From an uncultured Candidatus Melainabacteria bacterium (GTDB lineage Bacteria > Cyanobacteriota > Vampirovibrionia > Gastranaerophilales > Gastranaerophilaceae), in contig CAKULF010000003.1 in NCBI GenBank assembly GCA_934667125.1, positions 124,001-188,000 of the forward strand: DNA of 64,000 bases, in the 5' to 3' direction. The position numbers and the translations under genes are program-made. Shown piece after piece: positions 15,647 through 23,699 of this stretch; position 1 is the first letter of the stretch; each line of letters starts with the position of its first letter. The notes beneath the pieces are model-generated. The model searched no databases. It was not told where the DNA came from and saw only the letters and a list, made by a program, of their open reading frames with translations.

Positions 15647-15664
15647 TATCCCCTGCTAATAAAA
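15647..15664 (+). repeat. Direct repeat copy 2 of tRNA-Met 3' end
   Basis: TATCCCCTGCTAATAAAA repeats the tRNA 3' end 124 bp downstream with two mismatches. It lies just before the broken ADP-ribosyltransferase-like remnant and looks like the scar of an integration and deletion event, or a partial tRNA duplication. Confidence 0.45.
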
Positions 15665-15670
15665 TCCTAA

Positions 15671-15973
15671 AACCGACTTTTTTTACTTTGTTTAGTTTTA
15701 GGGTTTCAGTTCAAAGAAAGTTATTTAGATAGAGCGTCTGAAATTTTAATCAAATTAAAGAAAAAAGAAAAACAGCGCTTGAAGCTCATCGTATGCAGAT
15801 AAAAATATGGCGCTAGCGAAGTCGTTTATCCAAGAGGAGCGAAATTTAAAGTTTTGGATAAAAGAATAGAAGAATACATCCATACTATCCAAGAACGCAA
15901 TATTAAAACCAATGCTATTGATGAAATACCTTCTGCTTTGCATAGGTGGATTGTTGAATTACAAGAAATTTAA
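15671..15973 (+). pseudogene. Broken remnant resembling the end of an ADP-ribosyltransferase domain
   Basis: One reading frame gives a coherent peptide from 15671 to the stop at 15973, interrupted by a single TAA at 15800-15802. Before the stop it reads FQFKESYLDRASEILIKL. After it comes GASEVVYPRGAKFKVLD, which resembles the E-V-[hydrophobic]-P-R-G-[T/A]-K-F-x-V signature near the C-terminus of ART (VIP2/phage) toxins. It then continues to LHRWIVELQEI. There is no start codon or ribosome site, and the upstream sequence is missing. It lies next to a duplicated tRNA end, which fits a decayed mobile element. The ART reading is inference from one motif. Confidence 0.45.
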
Positions 15974-15976
15974 GCT

Positions 15977-17134
15977 TTACCCTCTATTCTTATACCTATT
16001 ATGAAAATAGAACAGCAACAAAAAGCCAACAAAGGCAAATGCGCTGCCGTAGAGTGCTGTGTAGTTGTATGTATAACCTGCGGCAATTGGTATAGCGCCA
16101 ACGTATGCGCCAAGGGCGTTTCCAAGGTTGAATGAAATTTGAGAGCAAGAAGCGCCCAATATTTCGCCGCCTTTGGAGTTTTCAATCAACAAAACTTGTT
16201 GAGGGGCGGAAACTGCAAACAAACAGCCTGTTGATAAAAACATTAAAACCACGGCTGCGTATGGGTTTTTTGTGAAGAAAAACATTGAGATCAAAGCTAA
16301 GAAGCCGAAAAACTGGGTGAAAGCCGCAAAGGATGATGGCGAATATTTGTCTGAAAATTTTCCGCCCAAAAAGTTTCCAACGCACATTCCTGCGCCCGAT
16401 AGAACCATCATTAAAGAAATGAATTTTGGGCTAATTCCTGAAACGTTTACCAAAAGCGGATTTATATAACTATACATACAGAAAATTCCGCCATTTCCCA
16501 TAATAACAGCTCCGATTAATATCCAAGGCGCAAGCGATTTAAAAATTTTAAATTGACCTCTAAAACCTGTGTCGGGCAAGGGTTTTAGATTTGGAATGAG
16601 TTTGAATATGCTATATAGCGTGATTGAGGTGAATAATCCGATTATCAAAAAAGTCAATCGCCAAGAAATATTGTGGCTTAAAAATGTTCCAAACGGAATG
16701 CCGACTAAATTTGCAACAGTCATGCCTGAAACCATTGTGGCTACTGCTTGATTGGTTTTTCCTTTTTCGCAAAGTTTTCCTGCTGCTATTGCGCCTATTC
16801 CAAAAAATGCGCCGTGGGGAAGTCCTGCGATAAATCTTAAAGCGCAAAAAGTCAGATAGTTTGGCGCAAAAGCCAAAAGCAAGTTGGCTATTAACATTAT
16901 TGAAACCAGCACAATTAAAACCTGTTTGAGGGGTTTATTTCTTCCTATTATTGTTAAGATGATTGAGCCGAAAACCACGCCCAGAGCGTAAAGCGAGATG
17001 AAATTTCCTGCAAGCGGAATAGAACAATTTAGGGTTTTGGCAACATCCGGCAAAATCCCCATCATAACATATTCAGTTAATCCAAGCCCAAAAGTTCCAA
17101 ACGTTAAGGGCAATAAACACAATGATTTTCGCAT
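15977..17134 (-). CDS. araJ: AraJ-like MFS transporter
   Basis: A 385-residue major facilitator protein with 12 predicted helices, in the inner membrane. Sequence patterns follow E. coli AraJ closely: TFGLGLTEYVMMGILPD at the start, ALRFIAGLPHGAFFGIGAI, VSGMTVANLVGIPFGTFLSH, FAVSAPQQVLLIENSKGGE, and FNLGNALGAYVGAIPIAAG. AraJ belongs to the drug:H+ antiporter family DHA1 and is thought to export arabinose polymers or other sugars; the substrate is uncertain. It starts at ATG 17134 and stands alone on the minus strand between the remnant and a hypothetical gene. No regulator is adjacent. Confidence 0.85.
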   Translation of the reverse strand: MRKSLCLLPLTFGTFGLGLTEYVMMGILPDVAKTLNCSIPLAGNFISLYALGVVFGSIILTIIGRNKPLKQVLIVLVSIMLIANLLLAFAPNYLTFCALRFIAGLPHGAFFGIGAIAAGKLCEKGKTNQAVATMVSGMTVANLVGIPFGTFLSHNISWRLTFLIIGLFTSITLYSIFKLIPNLKPLPDTGFRGQFKIFKSLAPWILIGAVIMGNGGIFCMYSYINPLLVNVSGISPKFISLMMVLSGAGMCVGNFLGGKFSDKYSPSSFAAFTQFFGFLALISMFFFTKNPYAAVVLMFLSTGCLFAVSAPQQVLLIENSKGGEILGASCSQISFNLGNALGAYVGAIPIAAGYTYNYTALYGSAFAFVGFLLLFYFHNRYKNRG

Positions 17135-17206
17135 ATTTTTTATTTTCTTTTTGTTGTTTTCGGCAAAAAAATTTTAATAAAAAATCAACACTAAATCAAG
17201 CAAAAA

Positions 17207-17761
17207 CTAGAATTCCCAGTCTTCAAAATTTCTTCTTGAATGTTCTTTGATAAACTCATATTTTTCAGGACTAATCAGCCTTAAAAATCCATCAATCAGC
17301 CCGACGTCATCTTTTTGTTTTAAATCTATATTTGAGTTTCTCATTCTTTTAACTGTTCTTTTTGAACTCATTGAAGCAGGCAAGCTTGTTCCGATGAGCA
17401 TTCTATTTGTTGAAGCGAGTTCAAGCCTTTTTATTCTTGCTTCTTTTGGGGTATATCTCCAAATTTTGGTCAAAAGTTCATCTTCAAGTTGGTCTAATCT
17501 TGTTGAATCGTCAAGGTCTTCATAGGTTTTTGAAAAATGTCTTTTTTCCATCATTCTGACACTTTTTAATTCTTTAGGCGAAAAATTAACCACATAGGGA
17601 CTTTTTGGTGTGGCATTTTTTATATCTTCTTTTGTGATAACTATTGTTTTAACGGGTTCATAGCAAAAACCGTTTAAAGGTAAAACCGCAAAACAAAAGA
17701 TAATACAGTATGAAATTCCAAACAAAAAATGTCCAGAAATGCTTTTTCTAAAACTATCCAT
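17207..17761 (-). CDS. Hypothetical exported protein
   Basis: A 184-residue protein. A hydrophobic stretch (about residues 13-33) acts as a signal or anchor. The rest is charged and helical: FSPKELKSVRMMEKRHFSKT, a Leu-rich RLDQLEDELLTKIW segment, then KRLELASTNRMLIGTSLP. The R-L-x-x-L-E pattern resembles short repeats seen in surface proteins of cyanobacterial relatives, but I cannot name a family. It is the second minus-strand gene after araJ (73 nt apart) and shares a 186-nt divergent intergenic region with the HEXXH gene. Confidence 0.65.
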   Translation of the reverse strand: MDSFRKSISGHFLFGISYCIIFCFAVLPLNGFCYEPVKTIVITKEDIKNATPKSPYVVNFSPKELKSVRMMEKRHFSKTYEDLDDSTRLDQLEDELLTKIWRYTPKEARIKRLELASTNRMLIGTSLPASMSSKRTVKRMRNSNIDLKQKDDVGLIDGFLRLISPEKYEFIKEHSRRNFEDWEF

Positions 17762-17837
17762 TTTACTATAATGAAGCTTTATATGAAATTAAAAATCGCA
17801 AAGAAGAATATTTAAAAAAATAGTATTAACTTTTGTA

Positions 17838-17867
17838 AATAAATAATTAAAATTATAATTATTTATT
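17838..17867. repeat. Perfect AT-rich palindrome in divergent intergenic region
   Basis: AATAAATAATT (17838-17848) and AATTATTTATT (17857-17867) form an exact 11 bp inverted repeat with an 8 nt centre. It is not followed by a T run, so an operator-like site is more likely than a terminator. In AT-rich DNA such repeats also arise by chance. Confidence 0.3.
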
Positions 17868-17885
17868 AAAGTTCGACTTAAAAAG

Positions 17886-17917
17886 TGTCGTAAATTAATT
17901 CATAAGTTATGACGACA
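17886..17917. promoter_or_regulatory. Inverted repeat upstream of HEXXH gene, possible operator
   Basis: TGTCGT (17886-17891) and ACGACA (17912-17917) are 6 bp arms 20 nt apart, just before TAGAAT (17924-17929), a possible -10 for the gene at 17948. Confidence 0.3.
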
Positions 17918-17947
17918 AAGTTTTAGAATGAAAACGGTGCAAAGTAA

Positions 17948-18514
17948 ATGAAAAAATTTTTATTAGTGGTGTATTTGGTTGTTAGCCTTTTTGTGTGTAT
18001 GCAAGATACTTTCGCACTGGACTATAGCAAGATTTCAACAAATGCCAAAATTACAAGCGCCTTAACTCAACTTGAAACAATAAACAGACGTGATGTTATT
18101 GCAATTTTATATGGAAGAAATGCCACAAGAAAGCCAATTAGAGTATTATTCAGAGATTTAAGAATGTATGGTTATTCAAATTGCGAAGCGCTAACAGTTA
18201 AAACAAGAAATAACGGGCTTGTTATTTATATTAGCGCAGAACATCGTGGCGCAAGTCCTGAATGTATTGCTTGTTTAATTGCTCATGAAGCTCAACATCA
18301 CACTTATACAAATTCAAAAGCAGAAGAACTTAGAGCATGGATTTCTGAAGCTCAAGCATGGAACGAATTTACAAAAAGAAATCCATCATTGATAACAAAA
18401 AATGAACCTCTTGCAAAAAGAGAAAACTATATCGCTAAAGTTAGAACAAAAGGCGGAGTTCAAGGCGTTCAAAAAATTATCGCTGCAAACCCTGTATATG
18501 CGGGTTTAAACTAA
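17948..18514 (+). CDS. Secreted HEXXH putative zinc metalloprotease-like protein
   Basis: A 188-residue protein with a signal peptide (MKKFLLVVYLVVSLFVCMQDTFA). It contains LIAHEAQHHTYTNS at about residue 115-128, an exact H-E-x-x-H zinc signature. A downstream Glu-rich helix (EELRAWISEAQAW) could give the third ligand, as in gluzincin-like peptidases. CIACL just before it adds two cysteines. No known peptidase family is recognised. The size suggests a small periplasmic or secreted hydrolase. The upstream region holds two inverted repeats. A terminator follows immediately. The substrate is unknown. Confidence 0.65.
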   Translation: MKKFLLVVYLVVSLFVCMQDTFALDYSKISTNAKITSALTQLETINRRDVIAILYGRNATRKPIRVLFRDLRMYGYSNCEALTVKTRNNGLVIYISAEHRGASPECIACLIAHEAQHHTYTNSKAEELRAWISEAQAWNEFTKRNPSLITKNEPLAKRENYIAKVRTKGGVQGVQKIIAANPVYAGLN

Positions 18515-18551
18515 AAAGCACTCATTGAAAATCAACAAGTGCTTTATTTTA
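18515..18551. terminator. Bidirectional terminator between HEXXH gene and gyrB
   Basis: AAAGCACT and AGTGCTTT form the outer stem; an inner TTGA/TCAA pair closes the loop. T runs flank it on both strands, serving two convergent genes. Confidence 0.8.
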
Positions 18552-18567
18552 TCATTATTAATTTAAA

Positions 18568-21021
18568 CTAAACGTCAATATTAGTAGCGTAAACTGCGTT
18601 TTGTTCAATGAAATCACGACGAGGAGCAACATTATCACCCATTAAGATATCGAATAATTCGTCGCAAAGTTGAGCGTCTTCAAGACTTACACGTTTTAAA
18701 GTACGATTAGCAGGATCCATTGTTGTTTCCCAAAGTTGTTGAGGCATCATTTCGCCTAAACCTTTGAAACGTTGGATTTGCATACCTTTTTGTCCTCTAT
18801 CTTCAATCAATTTTGATAATTGTGTAAATGAAGTGATATCAACTGAGCCTGTTTCGCTTTCAACTTTTAACATTTTTTCTTCTTCAATTAAAAATTCTCT
18901 GATTTTTGGATATGCGTCTTTTAATCTTGCAAATTCTTGAGATTTAATCATGTGTTGAGTAATTAACACTGGTTCAGCTTCTGCACCTAAATCAATTTTC
19001 AAATTAAATTTGGTGTTTTCAGGATTTGAAGTTAAGAACACTCTATATTCTTTAGCATTTTCAATTCCATAATTTTCAGCATGGTCTTTAATGTAGTGAG
19101 ATAAATATTCGTAGTGTTCTTTCATTTTTTCTTCGTTTGTAAAGTCGTCTGCTACAATTCCGGAGCGAATTAAGCCACGAACAATTACAGAAGGCATTTG
19201 GTTGATAATAGGATTATAGAACGCTCTATAGTATTTACCCATTTCATACATTAAAGGTTCAAGTTTATCTTCTGTGATTGATTTATCTTTGCTTCTGTTG
19301 AACAGTTGAATTCCTTTAACCCCACGTTCACGAACCATGCGCTCTAAAGCTCTATCGTCATACAAGTATTCAGTTTGTTTGCCTGTTGTGATTTTGTATA
19401 ACGGCGGTTGAGCGATATATACATAGCCATTTTCCAACAATGGGCGAGCATATCTGAAGAAGAACGTTAACATTAAAGTTCTGATGTGAGCGCCATCAAC
19501 ATCGGCATCTGTCATAATTACAACTTTGTGATAACGAAGTTTAGCAACATCAACTTCTTCGGAGTTTTTTGAAATATTAATTCCAAGAGCTTGAATCATT
19601 GTTTTGATTGAATCTGAATTATAGATTTTATCAAGTCTTGCTTTTTCAACGTTCAAGATTTTACCTCTTAAAGGCAAGATAGCTTGAAACATTCTGTTTC
19701 TGCCTTGTTTAGCTGAACCGCCCGCAGAATCACCCTCAACTATATATAGTTCGCATTTTTCAGCTTCTCTACAAGAACAATCGGCTAATTTTCCTGGGAG
19801 AGATGAGCTTTCAAGAGCAGTTTTTCTTCTTGTTAATTCACGAGCTTTACGAGCAGCCTCACGAGCACGTTGCGCTTGCATTGTTTTATCAATGATTGTT
19901 TTAGCAACTTTTGGGTTAAATTCTAACCATTCATTGAATTTATCTCTGATTACATCGTTAACAGCAGGCGTAACTTCTGCGTTTCCAAGTTTTTCTTTTG
20001 TTTGTCCTTCAAATTCGGGATTACCAATCTTAACTGAAACGATAGCGGTTAAACCCTCTCTAACGTCTTCCCCTGCAAGGTTTGCGTCTTTGTCTTTTAA
20101 AATATTATTTTTTCTTGCGTAATCATTAATTACACGAGTGATACCGTTTCTAAAGCCTGTTAAGTGTGTTCCGCCGCTGTGGGTGTTGATGTTGTTTGCA
20201 AAAGATAACACGTTTTCTGTGTATGAATCTGTGTATTGCATTGCAATTTCAACGTTAATACCATCAACCAGTTTTTCAATATAAACAGGTTTTTCAAATA
20301 GAACATTTTTATTTTTGTTTAAATGTTCAACATAGCTTGCAATACCGCCCTCAAAGTGGTATGTTATTTCTTTTTCGGCTTTTTCGTCATGGAAAACAAG
20401 TTTTAAACCTTTGTTTAAAAATGCCATTTCACGAAGTCTGTTTGCAATAACGTCGCAATCTATTTCTGTTGTTTCTGTGAATATTTCAGGATCGGGCCAA
20501 AAGTGTGTTTTTGTTCCGTGTTCTGTTGTTGGGCGAATTTGTTCAACTCCTGTTGTTGGTTCGCCTCTTAAATATTCTTGACGATGAACAAAACCATCTC
20601 TTGAAACTTCAACTATATATTTTTCTGATAATGCGTTAACTACAGAAGCACCAACGCCGTGTAATCCGCCTGATACTTTATATCCGCCATCACCAAATTT
20701 TCCGCCGGCATGGAGAACTGTATGCACGATTTCAAGAGCTGATTTTCCGCTATCAGGCTTGATATCAACAGGAATACCACGTCCGTTATCTTGAACCGTA
20801 ACAGAATTGTCTTTGTGAACAGTAACATGGATTGTATCGCAATATCCTGCTAAAGATTCGTCGATTGAATTATCTACAATTTCATATATACAATGGTGTA
20901 AGCCACGTTGAGAAGTTGAACCGATATACATCCCCGGTCTGACTCTAACGGCTTCTAACCCTTCTAAAACTCTAATATTACTAGCGTCATAATGACTATT
21001 ATTCACAGCAGTATCTACCAA
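18568..21021 (-). CDS. gyrB: DNA gyrase subunit B
   Basis: An 817-residue protein. GyrB holds the ATPase of the A2B2 gyrase that introduces negative supercoils. The GHKL ATPase has RVRPGMYIGST, YEIVDNSIDE (metal and catalytic Glu region) and GGLHGVGASVVNALS. The TOPRIM domain starts at about residue 427 with EGDSAGGSAKQGRNR and has DADVDGAHIRTL at about 505. Near the C-terminus it has RFKGLGEMMPQQLWETTMDP. The length exceeds short GyrB types because of an insertion after the TOPRIM Asp motif, as in the longer E. coli-like forms. The start is TTG at 21021, with AAGGGG 9 nt upstream. It is convergent with the HEXXH gene and divergent from atpD. Confidence 0.97.
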   Translation of the reverse strand: MVDTAVNNSHYDASNIRVLEGLEAVRVRPGMYIGSTSQRGLHHCIYEIVDNSIDESLAGYCDTIHVTVHKDNSVTVQDNGRGIPVDIKPDSGKSALEIVHTVLHAGGKFGDGGYKVSGGLHGVGASVVNALSEKYIVEVSRDGFVHRQEYLRGEPTTGVEQIRPTTEHGTKTHFWPDPEIFTETTEIDCDVIANRLREMAFLNKGLKLVFHDEKAEKEITYHFEGGIASYVEHLNKNKNVLFEKPVYIEKLVDGINVEIAMQYTDSYTENVLSFANNINTHSGGTHLTGFRNGITRVINDYARKNNILKDKDANLAGEDVREGLTAIVSVKIGNPEFEGQTKEKLGNAEVTPAVNDVIRDKFNEWLEFNPKVAKTIIDKTMQAQRAREAARKARELTRRKTALESSSLPGKLADCSCREAEKCELYIVEGDSAGGSAKQGRNRMFQAILPLRGKILNVEKARLDKIYNSDSIKTMIQALGINISKNSEEVDVAKLRYHKVVIMTDADVDGAHIRTLMLTFFFRYARPLLENGYVYIAQPPLYKITTGKQTEYLYDDRALERMVRERGVKGIQLFNRSKDKSITEDKLEPLMYEMGKYYRAFYNPIINQMPSVIVRGLIRSGIVADDFTNEEKMKEHYEYLSHYIKDHAENYGIENAKEYRVFLTSNPENTKFNLKIDLGAEAEPVLITQHMIKSQEFARLKDAYPKIREFLIEEEKMLKVESETGSVDITSFTQLSKLIEDRGQKGMQIQRFKGLGEMMPQQLWETTMDPANRTLKRVSLEDAQLCDELFDILMGDNVAPRRDFIEQNAVYATNIDV

Positions 21022-21168
21022 AATATAAATCCCCTTCGTACTCTATAGTTATATTGTACTATAAAGGAATTTTTTTGTAAAAGCGGATTTTTTTGAATAT
21101 ATTTTTCTTAAAACTCATCTAAATAATTGAAAAAATATTTTTTTTAATCTCATATTTTTTTAAATTAG

Positions 21169-21174
21169 TATAAT
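21169..21174 (+). promoter_or_regulatory. TATAAT -10 box of atpD
   Basis: A perfect TATAAT about 35 nt before the ATG at 21210. No clear -35 box is seen at the right distance. Confidence 0.45.
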
Positions 21175-21209
21175 TTATATATAAAAGACTAAAATTGAGG
21201 GAATTTTAT

Positions 21210-22622
21210 ATGACTACTAATCAAGATGGAATTATTGTTCAAATAATCGGACCGGTTATAGACGTTAAATTTGAAAGCGGAGTTTTGCCGGAGATTTTTG
21301 ACGCATTAGAAATTTATAATGATGACGGCAAAAAAACAACTCTTGAAGTTCAACAACTTCTTGGCGAAAACACGGTAAGAGCCGTTGCTATGTCATCAAC
21401 AGACGGTTTAAGACGTGGAATGAGCGTTGTTAACACTGCTGCTCCTATTAAAGTTCCTGTTGGAAAAGGAATATTAGGAAGAATTTTAAATGTATTGGGC
21501 GAACCTGTTGATAATGCGGGTGAAGTTCAATGCGAAGATAAATTCCCAATCCACAGACCCTCTCCAAAATTAACAGAACAAAATACAGATATCGAAATAT
21601 TAGAAACAGGTATTAAAGTTATCGACCTTTTAATGCCTTATCAAAAAGGTGGAAAAATTGGTCTATTTGGCGGTGCTGGTGTTGGTAAAACCGTTTTGAT
21701 TATGGAATTAATTCACAATATCGCAGCTCAACACGACGGTGTGTCTGTGTTTGGCGGTGTTGGAGAAAGAACTCGTGAAGGTAATGACCTTTATAATGAA
21801 ATGAAAGAATCAGGCGTATTAGATAAAGTTGCCTTAATTTACGGACAAATGAACGAACCACCAGGAGCTCGTATGAGAGTTGGTCTTTCAACTTTGACTT
21901 GTGCCGAATATTTCAGAGATGTAACTCATCAAGACGTATTATTATTTATTGATAATATTTTCCGTTTTGTTCAAGCAGGTTCAGAAGTTTCTGCTCTATT
22001 GGGCAGAATGCCTTCAGCCGTTGGTTATCAACCAACATTATCTCAAGAAGTTGGTGAACTTCAAGAAAGAATTACATCAACAAAAGATGGTTCAATTACT
22101 TCTGTTCAAGCGGTTTATGTTCCTGCAGACGATTTGACAGACCCAGCTCCTGCTACAACATTTACTCACCTTGACGCTTCAACAGTATTATCAAGAAATA
22201 TCGCTTCATTGGGTATTTATCCTGCTGCTGATCCATTAGAATCATCTTCTCGTGCGCTTGATCCGCACATTATCGGCGAAGAACACTATAGCGTTGCGAA
22301 AAAAGTTCTTGAAATTCTTCAAAAATATAAAGATTTGCAAGATATTATCGCTATTTTGGGTATGGATGAATTATCTGAAGAAGATAAATTGACTGTAAAC
22401 CGTGCAAGAAAAATTCAAAAATTCCTATCTCAACCATTCTTCGTAGCTGAACAATTCTCAGGCGTTAAAGGAAAGTATGTTAAGCTTGAAGATTCTATTA
22501 AAGGCTTTAAGGAAATTATCGAAGGTAAACACGATAACGTTCCTGAACAAGCATTTTATATGGTTGGAACAATTGAAGATGTTCTTGAAAAAGCGAAAGC
22601 TCAAGAGGCTGTTGGAGTATAG
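21210..22622 (+). CDS. atpD: F1 ATP synthase subunit beta
   Basis: 470 residues counted from the ATG at 21210, which GAGGG precedes by 8 nt. A longer TTG start at 21195 is less likely, because it would place that ribosome site inside the gene. It is the catalytic beta subunit: GPVIDVKF at the start, Walker A GGAGVGKTVL, GERTREGNDLY, VALIYGQMNEPPGAR, ALLGRMPSAVGYQPTL, DDLTDPAPATTF. It makes or hydrolyses ATP at the membrane-attached F1 sector. Only atpC follows; no other ATP synthase genes are adjacent, which matches the separate atpB-atpE (beta-epsilon) unit of cyanobacteria and plastids. Confidence 0.97.
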   Translation: MTTNQDGIIVQIIGPVIDVKFESGVLPEIFDALEIYNDDGKKTTLEVQQLLGENTVRAVAMSSTDGLRRGMSVVNTAAPIKVPVGKGILGRILNVLGEPVDNAGEVQCEDKFPIHRPSPKLTEQNTDIEILETGIKVIDLLMPYQKGGKIGLFGGAGVGKTVLIMELIHNIAAQHDGVSVFGGVGERTREGNDLYNEMKESGVLDKVALIYGQMNEPPGARMRVGLSTLTCAEYFRDVTHQDVLLFIDNIFRFVQAGSEVSALLGRMPSAVGYQPTLSQEVGELQERITSTKDGSITSVQAVYVPADDLTDPAPATTFTHLDASTVLSRNIASLGIYPAADPLESSSRALDPHIIGEEHYSVAKKVLEILQKYKDLQDIIAILGMDELSEEDKLTVNRARKIQKFLSQPFFVAEQFSGVKGKYVKLEDSIKGFKEIIEGKHDNVPEQAFYMVGTIEDVLEKAKAQEAVGV

Positions 22623-22627
22623 TTTTT

Positions 22628-23035
22628 ATGACAAACGATATACATTTAAAAGTTATAACCCACGATAAAATCGTGTATGAAGATGATATATCAGAGCTAT
22701 ACGTTCAAACTCAAGATGGCAGAATGGGTTTTTTGAAGAACCATATTCCTGTTGTTTGCGCTCTTGACGTTGGAGTGGCAAAGGTTGTTAAGGATGATTC
22801 TTGCCAATGTATTACGGTTATGGGCGGAATACTTCAATTTTCAAACAATCAGGCAACAATTTTAACAGATATTGCTGAACTTGATTGCGATATTGACGTT
22901 GTTCGTGCAACCCATGCAAAAGAAAGAGCAGAAGCAAGAATTAAAGCCAAAGACGATAATCTTGATGTTGTAAGGGCGCAAATTGCGCTTGCTAAGGCGA
23001 TAGCTAGAATTTCAGCAAGAAATAATAAGTTTTAA
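22628..23035 (+). CDS. atpC: F1 ATP synthase subunit epsilon
   Basis: 135 residues. The N-terminal beta-sandwich contains LKVITHDKIVYEDDISELYV and TQDGRMGFLKNHIPVV, then VMGGILQFSNNQATILTDIA. The C-terminal helical hairpin is rich in Ala, Arg and Lys (AKERAEARIKAKDDN, IALAKAIARISARN). It is the rotor-stalk subunit that couples F1 to the c-ring and can inhibit ATP hydrolysis. It starts 5 nt after the atpD stop and is clearly co-transcribed. Confidence 0.94.
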   Translation: MTNDIHLKVITHDKIVYEDDISELYVQTQDGRMGFLKNHIPVVCALDVGVAKVVKDDSCQCITVMGGILQFSNNQATILTDIAELDCDIDVVRATHAKERAEARIKAKDDNLDVVRAQIALAKAIARISARNNKF

Positions 23036-23082
23036 TGCTTGATTTTAAAGCTTAATTATTCTATATTATATGTATTACTTTT

Positions 23083-23155
23083 GGGTTCGTAGCTCAGTTG
23101 GTAGAGCAGGAGACTCTTAATCTCTTGGTCCTGGGTTCGAGTCCCAGCGGGCCTA
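23083..23155 (+). tRNA. tRNA-Lys (anticodon CTT)
   Basis: A cloverleaf with acceptor GGGTTCG / CGGGCCT (one G:T and two T:G pairs), D arm GCTCAGTTGGTAGAGC, anticodon loop CTCTTAA reading CTT, and T arm CTGGG-TTCGAGT-CCCAG; discriminator A at 23155; CCA is not encoded. It lies 47 nt after atpC. Confidence 0.95.
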
Positions 23156-23179
23156 AAAGTTTATTTATTGTTTTCTTAA

Positions 23180-23439
23180 GATATTTTTTTTGACTCCCAT
23201 TGGGAGCAATCGCTTGTAGAATTATTTGTAATTCTTAAAGGCTCTGTTGAAAACGTTTCATCATATTTAAAAACATATATAGTTATTACTGTTGAATTAT
23301 TAGATAAAAACGATGTAAAAATCGGAAAAAAGATATAAAAATAACTTCCCTAGCGCCGGCAGAAAAATATAAAATTGATGAAACCGTATGGAATGAAAAT
23401 GTAAAATCGTATAAAATAAAAGATATAGTAGCAAAATAA
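23180..23439 (+). pseudogene. Frameshifted FxLYD-like domain remnant
   Basis: Two joined frames give one coherent domain. The first, open from 23180, reads VELFVILKGSVENVSS, then YIVITVELLDKNDVKIGK, and hits TAA at 23336. Shifting frame in the A run around 23325-23331 continues with ITSLAPAEKYKIDE and VKSYKIKDIVAK, ending at the TAA at 23437-23439. The pattern (V-x-N-x-S ... hLhDKNDxxhG ... L-x-P-x-E) is typical of the FxLYD beta-sandwich in secreted or membrane proteins. There is no start codon, signal peptide or ribosome site. It occupies the 300-nt gap between tRNA-Lys and the next gene. Confidence 0.55.
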
Positions 23440-23455
23440 CCCAAAGGAGCCACCA

Positions 23456-23698
23456 ATGAAAAAGTTTATAGTTTTTACAATTTTATTTTCCATAATCGCA
23501 ACATCAGCCCTTGCCTATGAAAAGCGTTACATCAAAAACGCAAAAGGGAAGACCACGGGCTACACAAAAACCTATTCCAACGGAAAAACTGACGTCTACA
23601 ATTCAAAAGGTCAAAAACAATACACCTACAAACGCTCTTCCAATGGGACAGTGATAAAATATTCTAAAAAAGGCAAAAAACTACAAACCTATAAATAG
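23456..23698 (+). CDS. Small secreted Lys/Tyr-rich repeat protein
   Basis: 80 residues with a strong AAAGGAG ribosome site. The signal peptide ends in ATSALA. The mature part is about 60 residues of Lys/Tyr/Gly/Thr repeats (KGKTTGYTKTYSNGKTDVYN, then KGQKQYTYKRSSNGTVIKYS), an alternating pattern like short beta-hairpins with a basic surface. The net charge is strongly positive. It converges with priA with 1 nt between them. Function unknown; a surface or cell-wall binding role is possible. Confidence 0.7.
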   Translation: MKKFIVFTILFSIIATSALAYEKRYIKNAKGKTTGYTKTYSNGKTDVYNSKGQKQYTYKRSSNGTVIKYSKKGKKLQTYK

Positions 23699-23699
23699 C

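Noticed and set aside
17838..17867. Terminator for the divergent genes
   Set aside because: The palindrome lies upstream of both genes and has no T run; it was listed as a possible operator only.
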